Shown here in pieces: positions 35,226-42,891 of a stretch of DNA of 64,000 nt. Made by a program: the position numbers and the translations under genes. The DNA comes from Flavobacterium frigidimaris (GTDB taxonomy: Bacteria; Bacteroidota; Bacteroidia; Flavobacteriales; Flavobacteriaceae). Under the pieces are notes generated by a model. That model was given only the letters and a program-made list of their open reading frames with translations. It searched no databases and had not been told where the DNA came from. The stretch's first letter is position 1; each line of letters begins with the position of its first letter. The stretch lies in NCBI GenBank assembly GCA_900129595.1, contig FQWG01000001.1, positions 248,001 through 312,000 on the forward strand. The letters run 5' to 3'.

Positions 35226-35613
35226 ATACTATATGTTACAGTTGTTAAGGTGGAGTGCGTAAATTAATAAAAGCCTAATAGAAAATTTGAATTAGTAATG
35301 ATAATTGACTAATTCATAATGTTTTGTTTATAATAACTTGTTGTAGTGGAATAAAAATGCTGAATTGTATAAAGAAGAGCAGGTAATATTCATTGTTTTA
35401 ATCATGCTCAAAGATACTCGGATTTTATATGCAAAAACTGAATATAAAAATAAAACAAATATCAGATGGTAAAGCTGTTAAACTTAACGTTCTGGACATA
35501 TAGCTCTAAAAAATCAATAAACAGGACCTCAATAAACTAAAATTACTATAAAAGCAAAAATCCCATTTCGACTGAAATGGGATTTTTGTTATGCTTTTAT
35601 TTCTATTTCTTCA
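35226..35613. other. Intergenic region with one terminator
   Basis: 388 bp between the acyltransferase start and the stop of the secreted unknown. No gene and no exact promoter box for the acyltransferase were seen. The only strong structure is the hairpin at 35555-35588. Confidence 0.5.
35555..35588 (-). terminator. Intrinsic terminator after the 150-residue secreted protein gene
   Basis: Perfect 15-bp stem CAAAAATCCCATTTC/GAAATGGGATTTTTG with a GACT loop, 25 bp past the stop at 35614. A T-run follows on the minus strand. Confidence 0.85.
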
Positions 35614-36066
35614 TTACATTTCGTTCAATTCATTGAACTCGTGCAAAGATTTTAAAGTGTTTTCGTAAAATAAGATGGCCGCAACAAGATTTCCTTTGTC
35701 AGAATATGGCATCATTTTTCTTTGAAACTCAACTGTAGTATCTAAGAAAGTTGTAGTACCAGCTGCCTGAGATTCTAATATTTTTTTGTGCACACCATCG
35801 TCCGGAATACCTAAGTCTGCCATCGTAACACCCGGCTTAGTAACCAGAGCAATGTAAGGCAGGGTTTTTACTAAAACTTTGATACGCTCAATGTATAATT
35901 CTAAAAGTTCTCCTTTTTGCATACCGCTCAATTCTTTTTGATCATGGTATTTGCGGATTAGAGCTGTTGTACTAATAATACTTCTTGGAGCGTTTTTTGC
36001 TTGTGCTGAAATAGCGCCAGTTGCCATAAGCAAAAGGACACCTAGTAAAATAATCTTACTCTTCAT
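35614..36066 (-). CDS. Secreted protein of unknown function (helical)
   Basis: 150 residues from ATG 36066; a TTG 20 codons upstream is rejected because the ATG sits right before a clean signal peptide (MKSKIILLGVLLLMATGAIS, cut near SA-QA). The mature part is helical: TTALIRKYHDQKELSGMQKGELLELYIERIKVLVKTLPYIAL, then GVTMADLGIPDD and AAILFYENTLKSLHEFNELN. No family is recognised. It is followed by a strong terminator and preceded by another secreted unknown, 160 bp away on the same strand. A periplasmic role is likely; nothing more can be said. Confidence 0.7.
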   Translation of the reverse strand: MKSKIILLGVLLLMATGAISAQAKNAPRSIISTTALIRKYHDQKELSGMQKGELLELYIERIKVLVKTLPYIALVTKPGVTMADLGIPDDGVHKKILESQAAGTTTFLDTTVEFQRKMMPYSDKGNLVAAILFYENTLKSLHEFNELNEM

Positions 36067-36175
36067 TTTTTTTGTGTAATTGGTTGTAGATAAAAACAAA
36101 AATATATAAATTAAGTTAAATTGCAACTGTATTTAATTTCTTTTTTTTAATTTAAGCATTAGTATTCTTATATTT

Positions 36176-36193
36176 TGTCAGGCCGGACAAATA
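36176..36193. repeat. Short element, second copy (see 26975-26992)
   Basis: TGTCAGGCCGGACAAATA. It matches 26975-26992 (TGTCAGGTCAGACAAATA) at 16 of 18 positions and contains a TGTC..GACA inverted repeat. Both copies lie 35-70 bp past the end of a minus-strand gene. Confidence 0.35.
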
Positions 36194-36226
36194 AAATAGT
36201 TGTGCTACTGCTAAAACAATAACGTT

Positions 36227-36862
36227 TTATGACTTGATTATTCTAAAACGCCCCGGATATTTGATCCATATACTTTTTTTGTTCCCGTAGTAATCCATAA
36301 ACTCTTCACAAACAAAAACGGCATGTGCTGTAGACCACGCCACCACTCCACAAAATTCACTGCCGGACTGTCGTTTTAGCCTTTCTATCTGTTTGCCTAT
36401 TTTAAATCCCAAATATTTATAGATTGTTGGTGTATATACTGCGCCATCCTCTAAATCCTCTAATGCCTTATCAAAAGTGGCTTCTTTATCGATAATTTGC
36501 TTGTATTTTGCCATCACGGCATAAGTCAATACGGCGTAATCAGTAATTTTTTCGCTCTCACAATTGTCTTTTATATATACAAAACCGGCAGAAACTCTCG
36601 CTTTATTGATTTCATCATTATTCAGATGAAACGATGCATCATTTTTCAATGTGACTTTATGTAAACCTTCGTTTACTTTTTCGATTATAAAAAGATTATC
36701 TAATCCATATATATTTAAAGAAGCCTTTATAAAAGCAATCGAGGAACAATTGGTGCGTTCTCCTTGTTTAAAGCTTTCAAATATTTTATCGGAACTCAAT
36801 TGTGCATGTGAACTTGAACAGACAAACATTAAAAATAAAAATATTGAAGTAACAGATTTCAT
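36227..36862 (-). CDS. Secreted protein with possible Cys-His protease core
   Basis: 211 residues. The signal peptide covers residues 1-20 (MKSVTSIFLFLMFVCSSSHA). The mature start has GERTNCSSIAFIKASL with Cys39 at the head of a helix, as in papain-like and C39-like peptidases. Near the C-terminus CGVVAWSTAHAVFV places His180 at the start of a strand, and Asp190 or Asn193 follows in FMDYYGNKKS. That order (Cys, His, Asp/Asn) is the papain-clan order. No family is recognised and the middle part has no known domain, so the enzyme call is an inference. It has its own -7 candidate at 36918-36925. Confidence 0.6.
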   Translation of the reverse strand: MKSVTSIFLFLMFVCSSSHAQLSSDKIFESFKQGERTNCSSIAFIKASLNIYGLDNLFIIEKVNEGLHKVTLKNDASFHLNNDEINKARVSAGFVYIKDNCESEKITDYAVLTYAVMAKYKQIIDKEATFDKALEDLEDGAVYTPTIYKYLGFKIGKQIERLKRQSGSEFCGVVAWSTAHAVFVCEEFMDYYGNKKSIWIKYPGRFRIIKS

Positions 36863-37240
36863 TGTCTTTAAATTTTATAATTGTTTTTCAACTGATTTTG
36901 GAAACATTCAGATTTTACAAATCTATAAAAATCAACTCATATTTGTTTTTTTCACTTCTTAACTTTTTTCAAAAAGTATAAAAAACAGAGCAATTAAATC
37001 GTTAAAAGAACCAATCGCAACAATTATAAAAAAGAAAAAAAACAGATTAAACCTTCCTGCCAATCTGAAAAACAGCAATTTAAGATCCTGTTAAAAATTA
37101 CTGGAATATTCAGTCAAATTACAGATTATGTTATCATTAAAAATAATCTCAAACCACTTTTTGAAAGACAGGAAGGTATTAAGTTGTCGCTTTTAAAAAC
37201 CATTTCATCGCGGATTTTAATAAAATTTCAATATTATTTC
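36863..37240. other. Divergent intergenic region before the hybrid kinase gene
   Basis: 378 bp without a gene. It holds -7 candidates for both flanking genes (36918-36925 minus, 37241-37248 plus) and A-rich stretches. No palindrome or repeat of note. Confidence 0.45.
36918..36925 (-). promoter_or_regulatory. Candidate -7 box for the Cys-His secreted protein gene
   Basis: Reads TAGATTTG on the minus strand, identical to the box at 14361-14368. The predicted leader is about 50 nt. A -33 TTG at the right distance is missing. Confidence 0.38.
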
Positions 37241-37248
37241 TATTTTTG
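37241..37248 (+). promoter_or_regulatory. Candidate -7 box for the hybrid kinase gene
   Basis: TATTTTTG. It overlaps an in-frame TTG at 37246, which argues that translation starts at the ATG at 37267 and not at the TTG. Confidence 0.5.
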
Positions 37249-37266
37249 TATTTTACCCCCCAAAGA

Positions 37267-39258
37267 ATGAGTAATCCCGAAAATATCTTACCTGCTAATG
37301 AGTCAGAACGTCTGGCAGCATTAAAACGCTACAACATACTTGACACACTTCCTGAACATGCTTTTGATGACGCGACAAAACTTGTTGCTTATATCTGTGA
37401 TGTTCCTATTGCACATATATCCTTTATAGATGAGACAAGGCAGTGGTTTAAATCTGAAATTGGAATCGGAGCGACTGAAGTGCCTCGTGAAATTACTTTC
37501 TGCCGCTATACAATTTTAGATTCTAAAATGGTTGAAATTAGCGATACCTATTTAAACGAACGCTTCAAAGACGACCCAAATGTTGTTGGCGGACTCAAGG
37601 TCAGATTCTATGCCGGGATTCCTCTTACTACGCCCGACGGCTACAATATTGGGACTATTTGTGCTATTGACCATGTTTCTAAAGAGCTAAATAAAAGTCA
37701 GATCAATGTGCTTTCGATTGTGGCAAAACATGTTATCAATCAATTGGAATTAAGAACAAAAAATCTTGAACTGGCTGCCCAGAAAAAAATTGTGCAGCGC
37801 GCCGTATTAGCAAAAGATAATTTTTTAGCGAATATGAGTCATGAAATCAGAACGCCTCTTAATGCAATAATGGGCTTTACAGATCTTCTCGCGCAGACAA
37901 ATCTCGATGCTGTTCAGCGGGATTGCGTTGACAGCATGCAAATTGCACAGGAAAACCTGCTTTTGATCGTTAATGATATTCTTGACCTTTCGAAAATCGA
38001 ATCGGGAAATTTAACTATTGATGCACAGCCGTTCCATTTAAAAAACACACTCAAACATATTTATGATTTACTAAAGGTAAAAGTGCCTGAAGCGGTTGAA
38101 TTTAATCTCTTTCTGGATGCCGAAATGCCTGAAATCGTGATTGGCGATCAGGGAAGACTGAATCAAATACTGGTGAATCTGATTGGGAATGCCCTTAAAT
38201 TTACCGAAGAAGGTGAAGTAACGGTTTCTGTAAAAAATATGCAGGAAACAGCCGATAATTATTCCCTTAAATTCACCATAAAAGATACGGGCATAGGAAT
38301 TCCGGAGAAAAAACTTGAACATATTTTTGAACGATTTACGCAGGCAGAAGAAAGTACTACCAGAAGATTTGGAGGCACAGGTCTTGGTCTTAATATTGTA
38401 AAGCAATTAATTGAATTGCAAAATGGTGAAATTCACGTAAAAAGCAAACAAGGACGCGGTTCTGAATTTTTCTTTGTGCTTACTTATAAAAAAGCGGATT
38501 ATGTTGAAACGGTGCAGCTGCCGTTATCAGACTATAATCTGGGAAAACTAAAAATACTGCTTTGCGAAGACAATTTTCTAAATCAGAAACTGGTAAAAAA
38601 CGTTATTCACAAATTTGGTTTTGAATTGGATATTGCGGAGAATGGCGAAATAGGAATCGACCTTTTATCAAAAAACAACTATGATCTGATCCTGATGGAT
38701 CTTCAGATGCCTGTTAAGGATGGTTACCAAACGACGCAGCACATCAGGAATAAAATGAATCTTAACATTCCTATTATTGCCATGACAGCGCACTCTCTTG
38801 TTGGGGAACAGGAACGCTGCTATAATGAAGGGATGAATGCTTATGTACCAAAACCTTTTAAGCAGGAAGCGCTTTTAGAAGCTATAAAACTGGCTGTAAG
38901 CAAAAATACTTCGAGTGTATTAAAAAGGAAAATTGATCTTTCTTTTTTAGAAGAGGTTTCCTTTGGCGATCTGGGTTTTAGACAAGATATGATCGATCTT
39001 TTTTTAGAAAAAATTCCTCATGAAATAACACTATTGGGAGAAGCAATTCATAAAAATGATATTGATACTGTCAGAAGGCTTTCGCATAACATGAAATCCA
39101 GCCTTGATATCTTCATGCTAAAGGATCTTAGCAATTATGTTTCTATTATCGAAAAAGAAGCGATCCTTGGTCAATTTAGTGCTGAAACTCTGGATCGAAT
39201 AGCTATTTTGCATCATGAGATTGTTGAAGTTATTTCGGTTTTAAAAGAGCTTCGCTAA
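37267..39258 (+). CDS. GAF-containing hybrid histidine kinase/response regulator with Hpt
   Basis: 663 residues from the ATG at 37267, chosen because the longer TTG form would start inside the predicted promoter box. Order: GAF domain (about 20-160; FCRYTILDS and GIPLTTPDGYNIGTICAID); HisKA with His192 in ANMSHEIRTPL; HATPase with NLIGNALKFTEEG, DTGIGI and RRFGGTGLGLNI; receiver domain with phosphoacceptor Asp478 in ILMDLQMP; and a C-terminal Hpt domain with His607 in RRLSHNMKSS. No membrane helix is seen, so it is a cytosolic phosphorelay protein with all four phosphotransfer sites. No dedicated output regulator is adjacent. The urea transporter gene follows after about 310 bp and any link is speculative. 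Confidence 0.9.
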   Translation: MSNPENILPANESERLAALKRYNILDTLPEHAFDDATKLVAYICDVPIAHISFIDETRQWFKSEIGIGATEVPREITFCRYTILDSKMVEISDTYLNERFKDDPNVVGGLKVRFYAGIPLTTPDGYNIGTICAIDHVSKELNKSQINVLSIVAKHVINQLELRTKNLELAAQKKIVQRAVLAKDNFLANMSHEIRTPLNAIMGFTDLLAQTNLDAVQRDCVDSMQIAQENLLLIVNDILDLSKIESGNLTIDAQPFHLKNTLKHIYDLLKVKVPEAVEFNLFLDAEMPEIVIGDQGRLNQILVNLIGNALKFTEEGEVTVSVKNMQETADNYSLKFTIKDTGIGIPEKKLEHIFERFTQAEESTTRRFGGTGLGLNIVKQLIELQNGEIHVKSKQGRGSEFFFVLTYKKADYVETVQLPLSDYNLGKLKILLCEDNFLNQKLVKNVIHKFGFELDIAENGEIGIDLLSKNNYDLILMDLQMPVKDGYQTTQHIRNKMNLNIPIIAMTAHSLVGEQERCYNEGMNAYVPKPFKQEALLEAIKLAVSKNTSSVLKRKIDLSFLEEVSFGDLGFRQDMIDLFLEKIPHEITLLGEAIHKNDIDTVRRLSHNMKSSLDIFMLKDLSNYVSIIEKEAILGQFSAETLDRIAILHHEIVEVISVLKELR

Positions 39259-39566
39259 AAAGGATATGACCTGAAAGAATTGATTATCTGCTATATTTTA
39301 TAAGTTTATTTCATCAGGTTCATTAAATTGTCTTCTGAGAAAGAAATAATAGTATCTTTATTAAAACCGGAAAAATCTAATTTTTAAACCTTTACTATTA
39401 TAGCTTTCCAAAAGTAAAGAAAGAAAATCGCTCATTCCCTATACATTCGCATAGCAGAAATTGCTCATAGCATTACAGCTGTGCAATTTATATTGATAAA
39501 GTACAAGCCCATAATTATGTTGATTTTATTACCAAAGATGTATTAAAAAAAATCACTCCCCTATTT
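39259..39566. other. Intergenic region before the urea transporter gene
   Basis: 308 bp with no accepted gene. The last 96 bp before the transporter ATG form an open stretch in the same frame with a protein-like composition but no start codon, and an overlapping frame upstream is also open. This might be the decayed end of a lost gene. Confidence 0.4.
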
Positions 39567-40469
39567 ATGAATATGAAAATTACATTATTCGAAAAACAGG
39601 AAAGGCTAATAGCACAACGTTTTCCATTTGTTGTGATGGTACTAAAAGGTTTAGGGCAAATCATGCTTCAGGAAAACGCTTATACGGGTTTCTTTTTTCT
39701 GGCTGGTATTTGTTATGGTTCTTTTACAATGGGTTTTGCTGCTCTGGTAGCTGCAGTATGTGGTACCATTACCGCTAAAATTTTACGATATAATCAAACC
39801 GAAATTGCAAAAGGAATTTATGGATTTAGTGCGGCTTTAGTGGGCGTTGCACTTACTTTTTATTTTGATGCTGTTTGGGTTACGGGACTGGCTGTCATAA
39901 TTGGCGCCGCATTGGCAGCTACCATACAACATTGGTTTATTGTCAAAAAAATACCTGTATTTACATTGCCTTTTATTATCGTTACCTGGTTTTTTCTTTA
40001 TCTTTTTAAATATATATATCCGGTCGCATCACCTGCATCTTTAGATACCATTACAGCAGTTTCCCAGGATCTTGCATTTGCTTTTAAAGGTTTTGGACAA
40101 GTTATTTTTCAGGGAAGTCTTTTTGCGGGTATTGCATTCTTTATAGGAATATTTATTTCTTCGCCTGTACAGGCACTTTCTGCCTTGGTTGCTTCACTCG
40201 TAGCAGGAGTTTTATCTGCTTTATACAATGCTCCTCCGGAAGGAATTATGGCAGGTTTATTTAGTTATAATGCTGTACTTTGCGCTATAGTTTTCGCGGG
40301 TAACAAAGAAAGCGGTATCTGGATGTTTATTGCAGTTGCTTTGTCTATTATTGTTCAGTTTGTTATGAATACCTATGAACTTACCCCACTGACCTTTCCT
40401 TTTGTTGCTGGAACTTGTATCGTTCTGGCCTTGCAAAATTTCATTACTAAATGGCGTGTTAAAAGTTAG
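39567..40469 (+). CDS. Urea transporter (UT family)
   Basis: 300 residues, ten or so membrane helices, the length of bacterial UT proteins. The internal duplication typical of the UT fold shows in the paired motifs LKGLGQIMLQENAYTGFFFL (about residues 25-45) and FKGFGQVIFQGSLFAGIAFF (near 175-190), and in YGFSAALVGVAL and LFSYNAVLCAIVF. TFPFVAGT near the end is the conserved second-half signature. It mediates passive, channel-like urea passage across the inner membrane. No urease genes are in the window. A second ATG two codons in (39573) is equally possible. It converges with a GNAT gene 24 bp away. Confidence 0.9.
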   Translation: MNMKITLFEKQERLIAQRFPFVVMVLKGLGQIMLQENAYTGFFFLAGICYGSFTMGFAALVAAVCGTITAKILRYNQTEIAKGIYGFSAALVGVALTFYFDAVWVTGLAVIIGAALAATIQHWFIVKKIPVFTLPFIIVTWFFLYLFKYIYPVASPASLDTITAVSQDLAFAFKGFGQVIFQGSLFAGIAFFIGIFISSPVQALSALVASLVAGVLSALYNAPPEGIMAGLFSYNAVLCAIVFAGNKESGIWMFIAVALSIIVQFVMNTYELTPLTFPFVAGTCIVLALQNFITKWRVKS

Positions 40470-40493
40470 CATTGGTAAATGCCCTTACCGTAG

Positions 40494-41153
40494 TTAAATT
40501 TGAGATACATTCTGTTCAGGAGTAAAAATCATTGCAGTACACAAACAGTTTTTTCTTTCTTTACTCATTAATATGGGACAATTGATACAGGATTTGCAGT
40601 TTTCCCAGAAAACATCATCAGTAGTTAACTCTGAATATGTCACTGGCTCAAAACCCAATTCGTGGTTCATTTTCATTACTGCCAGCCCGGTGGTCAGGCT
40701 GAATATCTTTGCATCAGGATATTTTTGACGGCTCAATTCAAAAATTCTTCTTTTAATTCTTTTTGCAAGACCGGTATGTCTGAATTGAGGCGCTACGATC
40801 AAACCAGAATTAGACACATACTGACCATTATCCCAGGAAGAAATAAAAGAAAATCCGGCCCATTGACCGTCTGTAGCAAAAGCAATGATGGCTTCTCCCT
40901 TTTTAATTTTTTCTGCAAGCATTTCCGGAGAACGCCCGGAAATACCGGTTCCGCGTGCCAAAGCAGAGGCTAATGTTACATTGCAAATTTCTTTTACCCA
41001 AAGAATATGGTTCTCATTTGTGACCCCGATCGTAAAATCCGGCCGCTCTTCAGGCATTTGTTTGTTGATTGGTAAAGTTGTTTTAGTTGAAAATGGCTCA
41101 GACAATAAAAAATCTTTGCCTGCAAAATCTATAGTGCGTTGTTGGGTTTTCAT
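40494..41153 (-). CDS. GNAT acetyltransferase of the Bacteroidota arginine-operon type
   Basis: 219 residues. A GNAT domain spans about 45-175, with GLIVAPQFRHTGLAKRIKRRIF as the acetyl-CoA pyrophosphate-binding motif and FSLTTGLAVMKMNHELGFEPVTYSELT after it. The C-terminus has a cysteine-rich tail, CKSCINCPIL...KNCLCTAM, that could bind a metal. The body, from ARGTGISGRSPE onward, resembles the GNAT that opens arginine-biosynthesis operons in Bacteroidota. Here no arg gene is adjacent, and a 40-residue N-terminal extension is present. It converges with the urea transporter gene. Acetylation of glutamate or a related amine is the likely reaction, inferred from the operon relatives. Confidence 0.75.
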   Translation of the reverse strand: MKTQQRTIDFAGKDFLLSEPFSTKTTLPINKQMPEERPDFTIGVTNENHILWVKEICNVTLASALARGTGISGRSPEMLAEKIKKGEAIIAFATDGQWAGFSFISSWDNGQYVSNSGLIVAPQFRHTGLAKRIKRRIFELSRQKYPDAKIFSLTTGLAVMKMNHELGFEPVTYSELTTDDVFWENCKSCINCPILMSKERKNCLCTAMIFTPEQNVSQI

Positions 41154-41479
41154 ATTTGATTTAGTGTATTTCTTATTTTATTATTACTGTTTAATCTTTA
41201 ATTGATTAGAAATACAAAATCCTGTAAGCAAATTACAGACCAGCCACTTGCACTACAATAACAATATCACCTTAACACTTGTATATAAACAACTTACTAT
41301 AAAAAGAGCTCTTTACCGGCATTCATGAGTACTATCAAAATGATACGATTTTATCATTTTGATGTTATGTGAATACACTATTAAAAACGGATTTACTTTA
41401 CCAATAAAAAAATCCATCACCTATTGAAGCACAATAGAAATGATGGATTCTTTAAAATAAATAATAATAATAATAATGC
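41154..41479. other. Intergenic region after the RND operon
   Basis: 326 bp between the GNAT start and the stop of the outer-membrane factor gene. It holds the operon terminator at 41411-41449 and an (ATA)n tract near 41461-41477 that merges with the 3' end region. No gene or promoter box was seen. Confidence 0.5.
41411..41449 (-). terminator. Terminator of the HAE1-RND operon
   Basis: Outer stem AATCCATCA/TGATGGATT and inner stem CTATTG/CAATAG with AAGCA in the loop. On the minus strand the stem is followed by a T-run. It is about 30 bp past the stop at 41480. Confidence 0.7.
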
Positions 41480-42889
41480 TTATTCTACTCCGCCGCCTAA
41501 AGCACGATATAGATTTATGGCTGCATTTAGTTTTTCCAGTTTTATGGTTACCACATCCAGATCATTTTGCAAAGCACCATTTTGTGCTACAATAACATCC
41601 AGATAAGTCACCATTCCGCTTTTATAAAGCAAGTTAGCATCACTTGTTGCTTTATCTAACGAAACTGCTTTTTCTGTAGCAAGTCCGATACGTTCGTCAG
41701 CATTTTTTAATCTTGACATGGCATCTGAAACTTCTCCCACAGCTACAATAAAAGATTGTTTGAACTGAACAACAGCTTTTTCCTGTTCTAAAACTGCAAT
41801 TTCATAAGCAGTTCTTAAAGCACGTTTCTTAAAGATAGGCTGGGCCAGATTTGCGGCTATCGTTTTGGTTACTGAACCCGGAAAATTAAACCAGGTATCA
41901 AACTCAAAAGAATTCACTCCAATTGACGGACTCAAACTTAGTGTTGGATACATCGTTGCTTTTGCAAGACCTGTTTTAGCATTGGCAGACATAACGGCGT
42001 ATTCGGCGGCCTTGACATCTGGTCTTCGGCTTAAAAGTGATACGGGAATTCCTGATGGCAAAGCAACAGCAAATTCTGCTACATCAAGATTTCCGGTTCG
42101 TGCAATACTATTAGGATATTCACCACACAAAATTTGCAGTGCATTTTCCTGTACCGCTATATTTGCCTTTGCTAAAGGAACCAACAATTCCGCTGTTTTC
42201 TTTTGGGCTTCAGTCTGATAAAGTGCCAATGAACTTATCAGGCCTGAATTGTACTGCAATTGCATCATACCCAGAGAATTATTACTCAGATCAATATTTT
42301 TTCGGGCAATTTTAAGCTGCTCGTCTAATCCTAAAAGGTTATAATAAGACTGGGCAACCTGAACTATGATTCTGGTTTTCAGAGCAGACAGATTTTCTTT
42401 TTGTGCAAAATAACCTGCTTTTGCGTCTCTTTTTTGCATCGCCGCTTTTCCCCATATATCAGCTTCCCATGATAAACGAAGATTGGCGCTATAATCGTCC
42501 ATATAATCTTTACCAATAAATTGTGCGCTCAACGAACCGTTAAGCGAGTTTTTAGACTGATAACTACGGCTCGCTCCGGCATCAAAATCAAGGGTTGGCA
42601 GCAAAGATAATTTTGCCTGTTTGTAAGTAAGATCAAGCTGCTCCATACTTTTCATGGCGATCAGCACCTCGTTATTTTTAACGAGGGCTTTTTCGATCAA
42701 ATCCACCAGTAACGGATCTTTATAATAACTTTTCCAGGGATGCAAAACCGTATCTCCGGTTACTGTGACTTCTTCACGATAGTGGTCAGGTGCTTTTAAA
42801 TCTGTGCGAGCATATTCTTTCCCTACCACACATGATGTCAGCAAAACACCTGTAAATAAAGAAACTCCAATTTTAAATAGTACTCTCAT
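41480..42889 (-). CDS. Outer-membrane efflux lipoprotein (NodT/OprM-like TolC family)
   Basis: 469 residues. A lipoprotein signal peptide ends at Cys20 (LLTSC), which would be acylated. It has the helical TolC fold, with two repeats each carrying long periplasmic helices. The conserved PSGIPVSLLSRRPDVKAAEY segment marks the NodT/OprM group. It forms the outer-membrane channel of the tripartite pump whose permease and adaptor genes lie directly upstream (2 bp and 3.2 kb). It is the last gene of the operon. Substrate range follows the permease. Confidence 0.92.
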   Translation of the reverse strand: MRVLFKIGVSLFTGVLLTSCVVGKEYARTDLKAPDHYREEVTVTGDTVLHPWKSYYKDPLLVDLIEKALVKNNEVLIAMKSMEQLDLTYKQAKLSLLPTLDFDAGASRSYQSKNSLNGSLSAQFIGKDYMDDYSANLRLSWEADIWGKAAMQKRDAKAGYFAQKENLSALKTRIIVQVAQSYYNLLGLDEQLKIARKNIDLSNNSLGMMQLQYNSGLISSLALYQTEAQKKTAELLVPLAKANIAVQENALQILCGEYPNSIARTGNLDVAEFAVALPSGIPVSLLSRRPDVKAAEYAVMSANAKTGLAKATMYPTLSLSPSIGVNSFEFDTWFNFPGSVTKTIAANLAQPIFKKRALRTAYEIAVLEQEKAVVQFKQSFIVAVGEVSDAMSRLKNADERIGLATEKAVSLDKATSDANLLYKSGMVTYLDVIVAQNGALQNDLDVVTIKLEKLNAAINLYRALGGGVE

Positions 42890-42891
42890 TC

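Noticed and set aside
39430..39566. Two overlapping protein-like open stretches before the urea transporter
   Set aside because: Neither has a start codon in a good place, one ends at a stop inside the spacer, and no known protein is recognised. At most a decayed remnant.
41458..41477. ATA microsatellite before the outer-membrane factor stop
   Set aside because: Only six repeat units in an AT-rich 3' region; probably a chance low-complexity tract.
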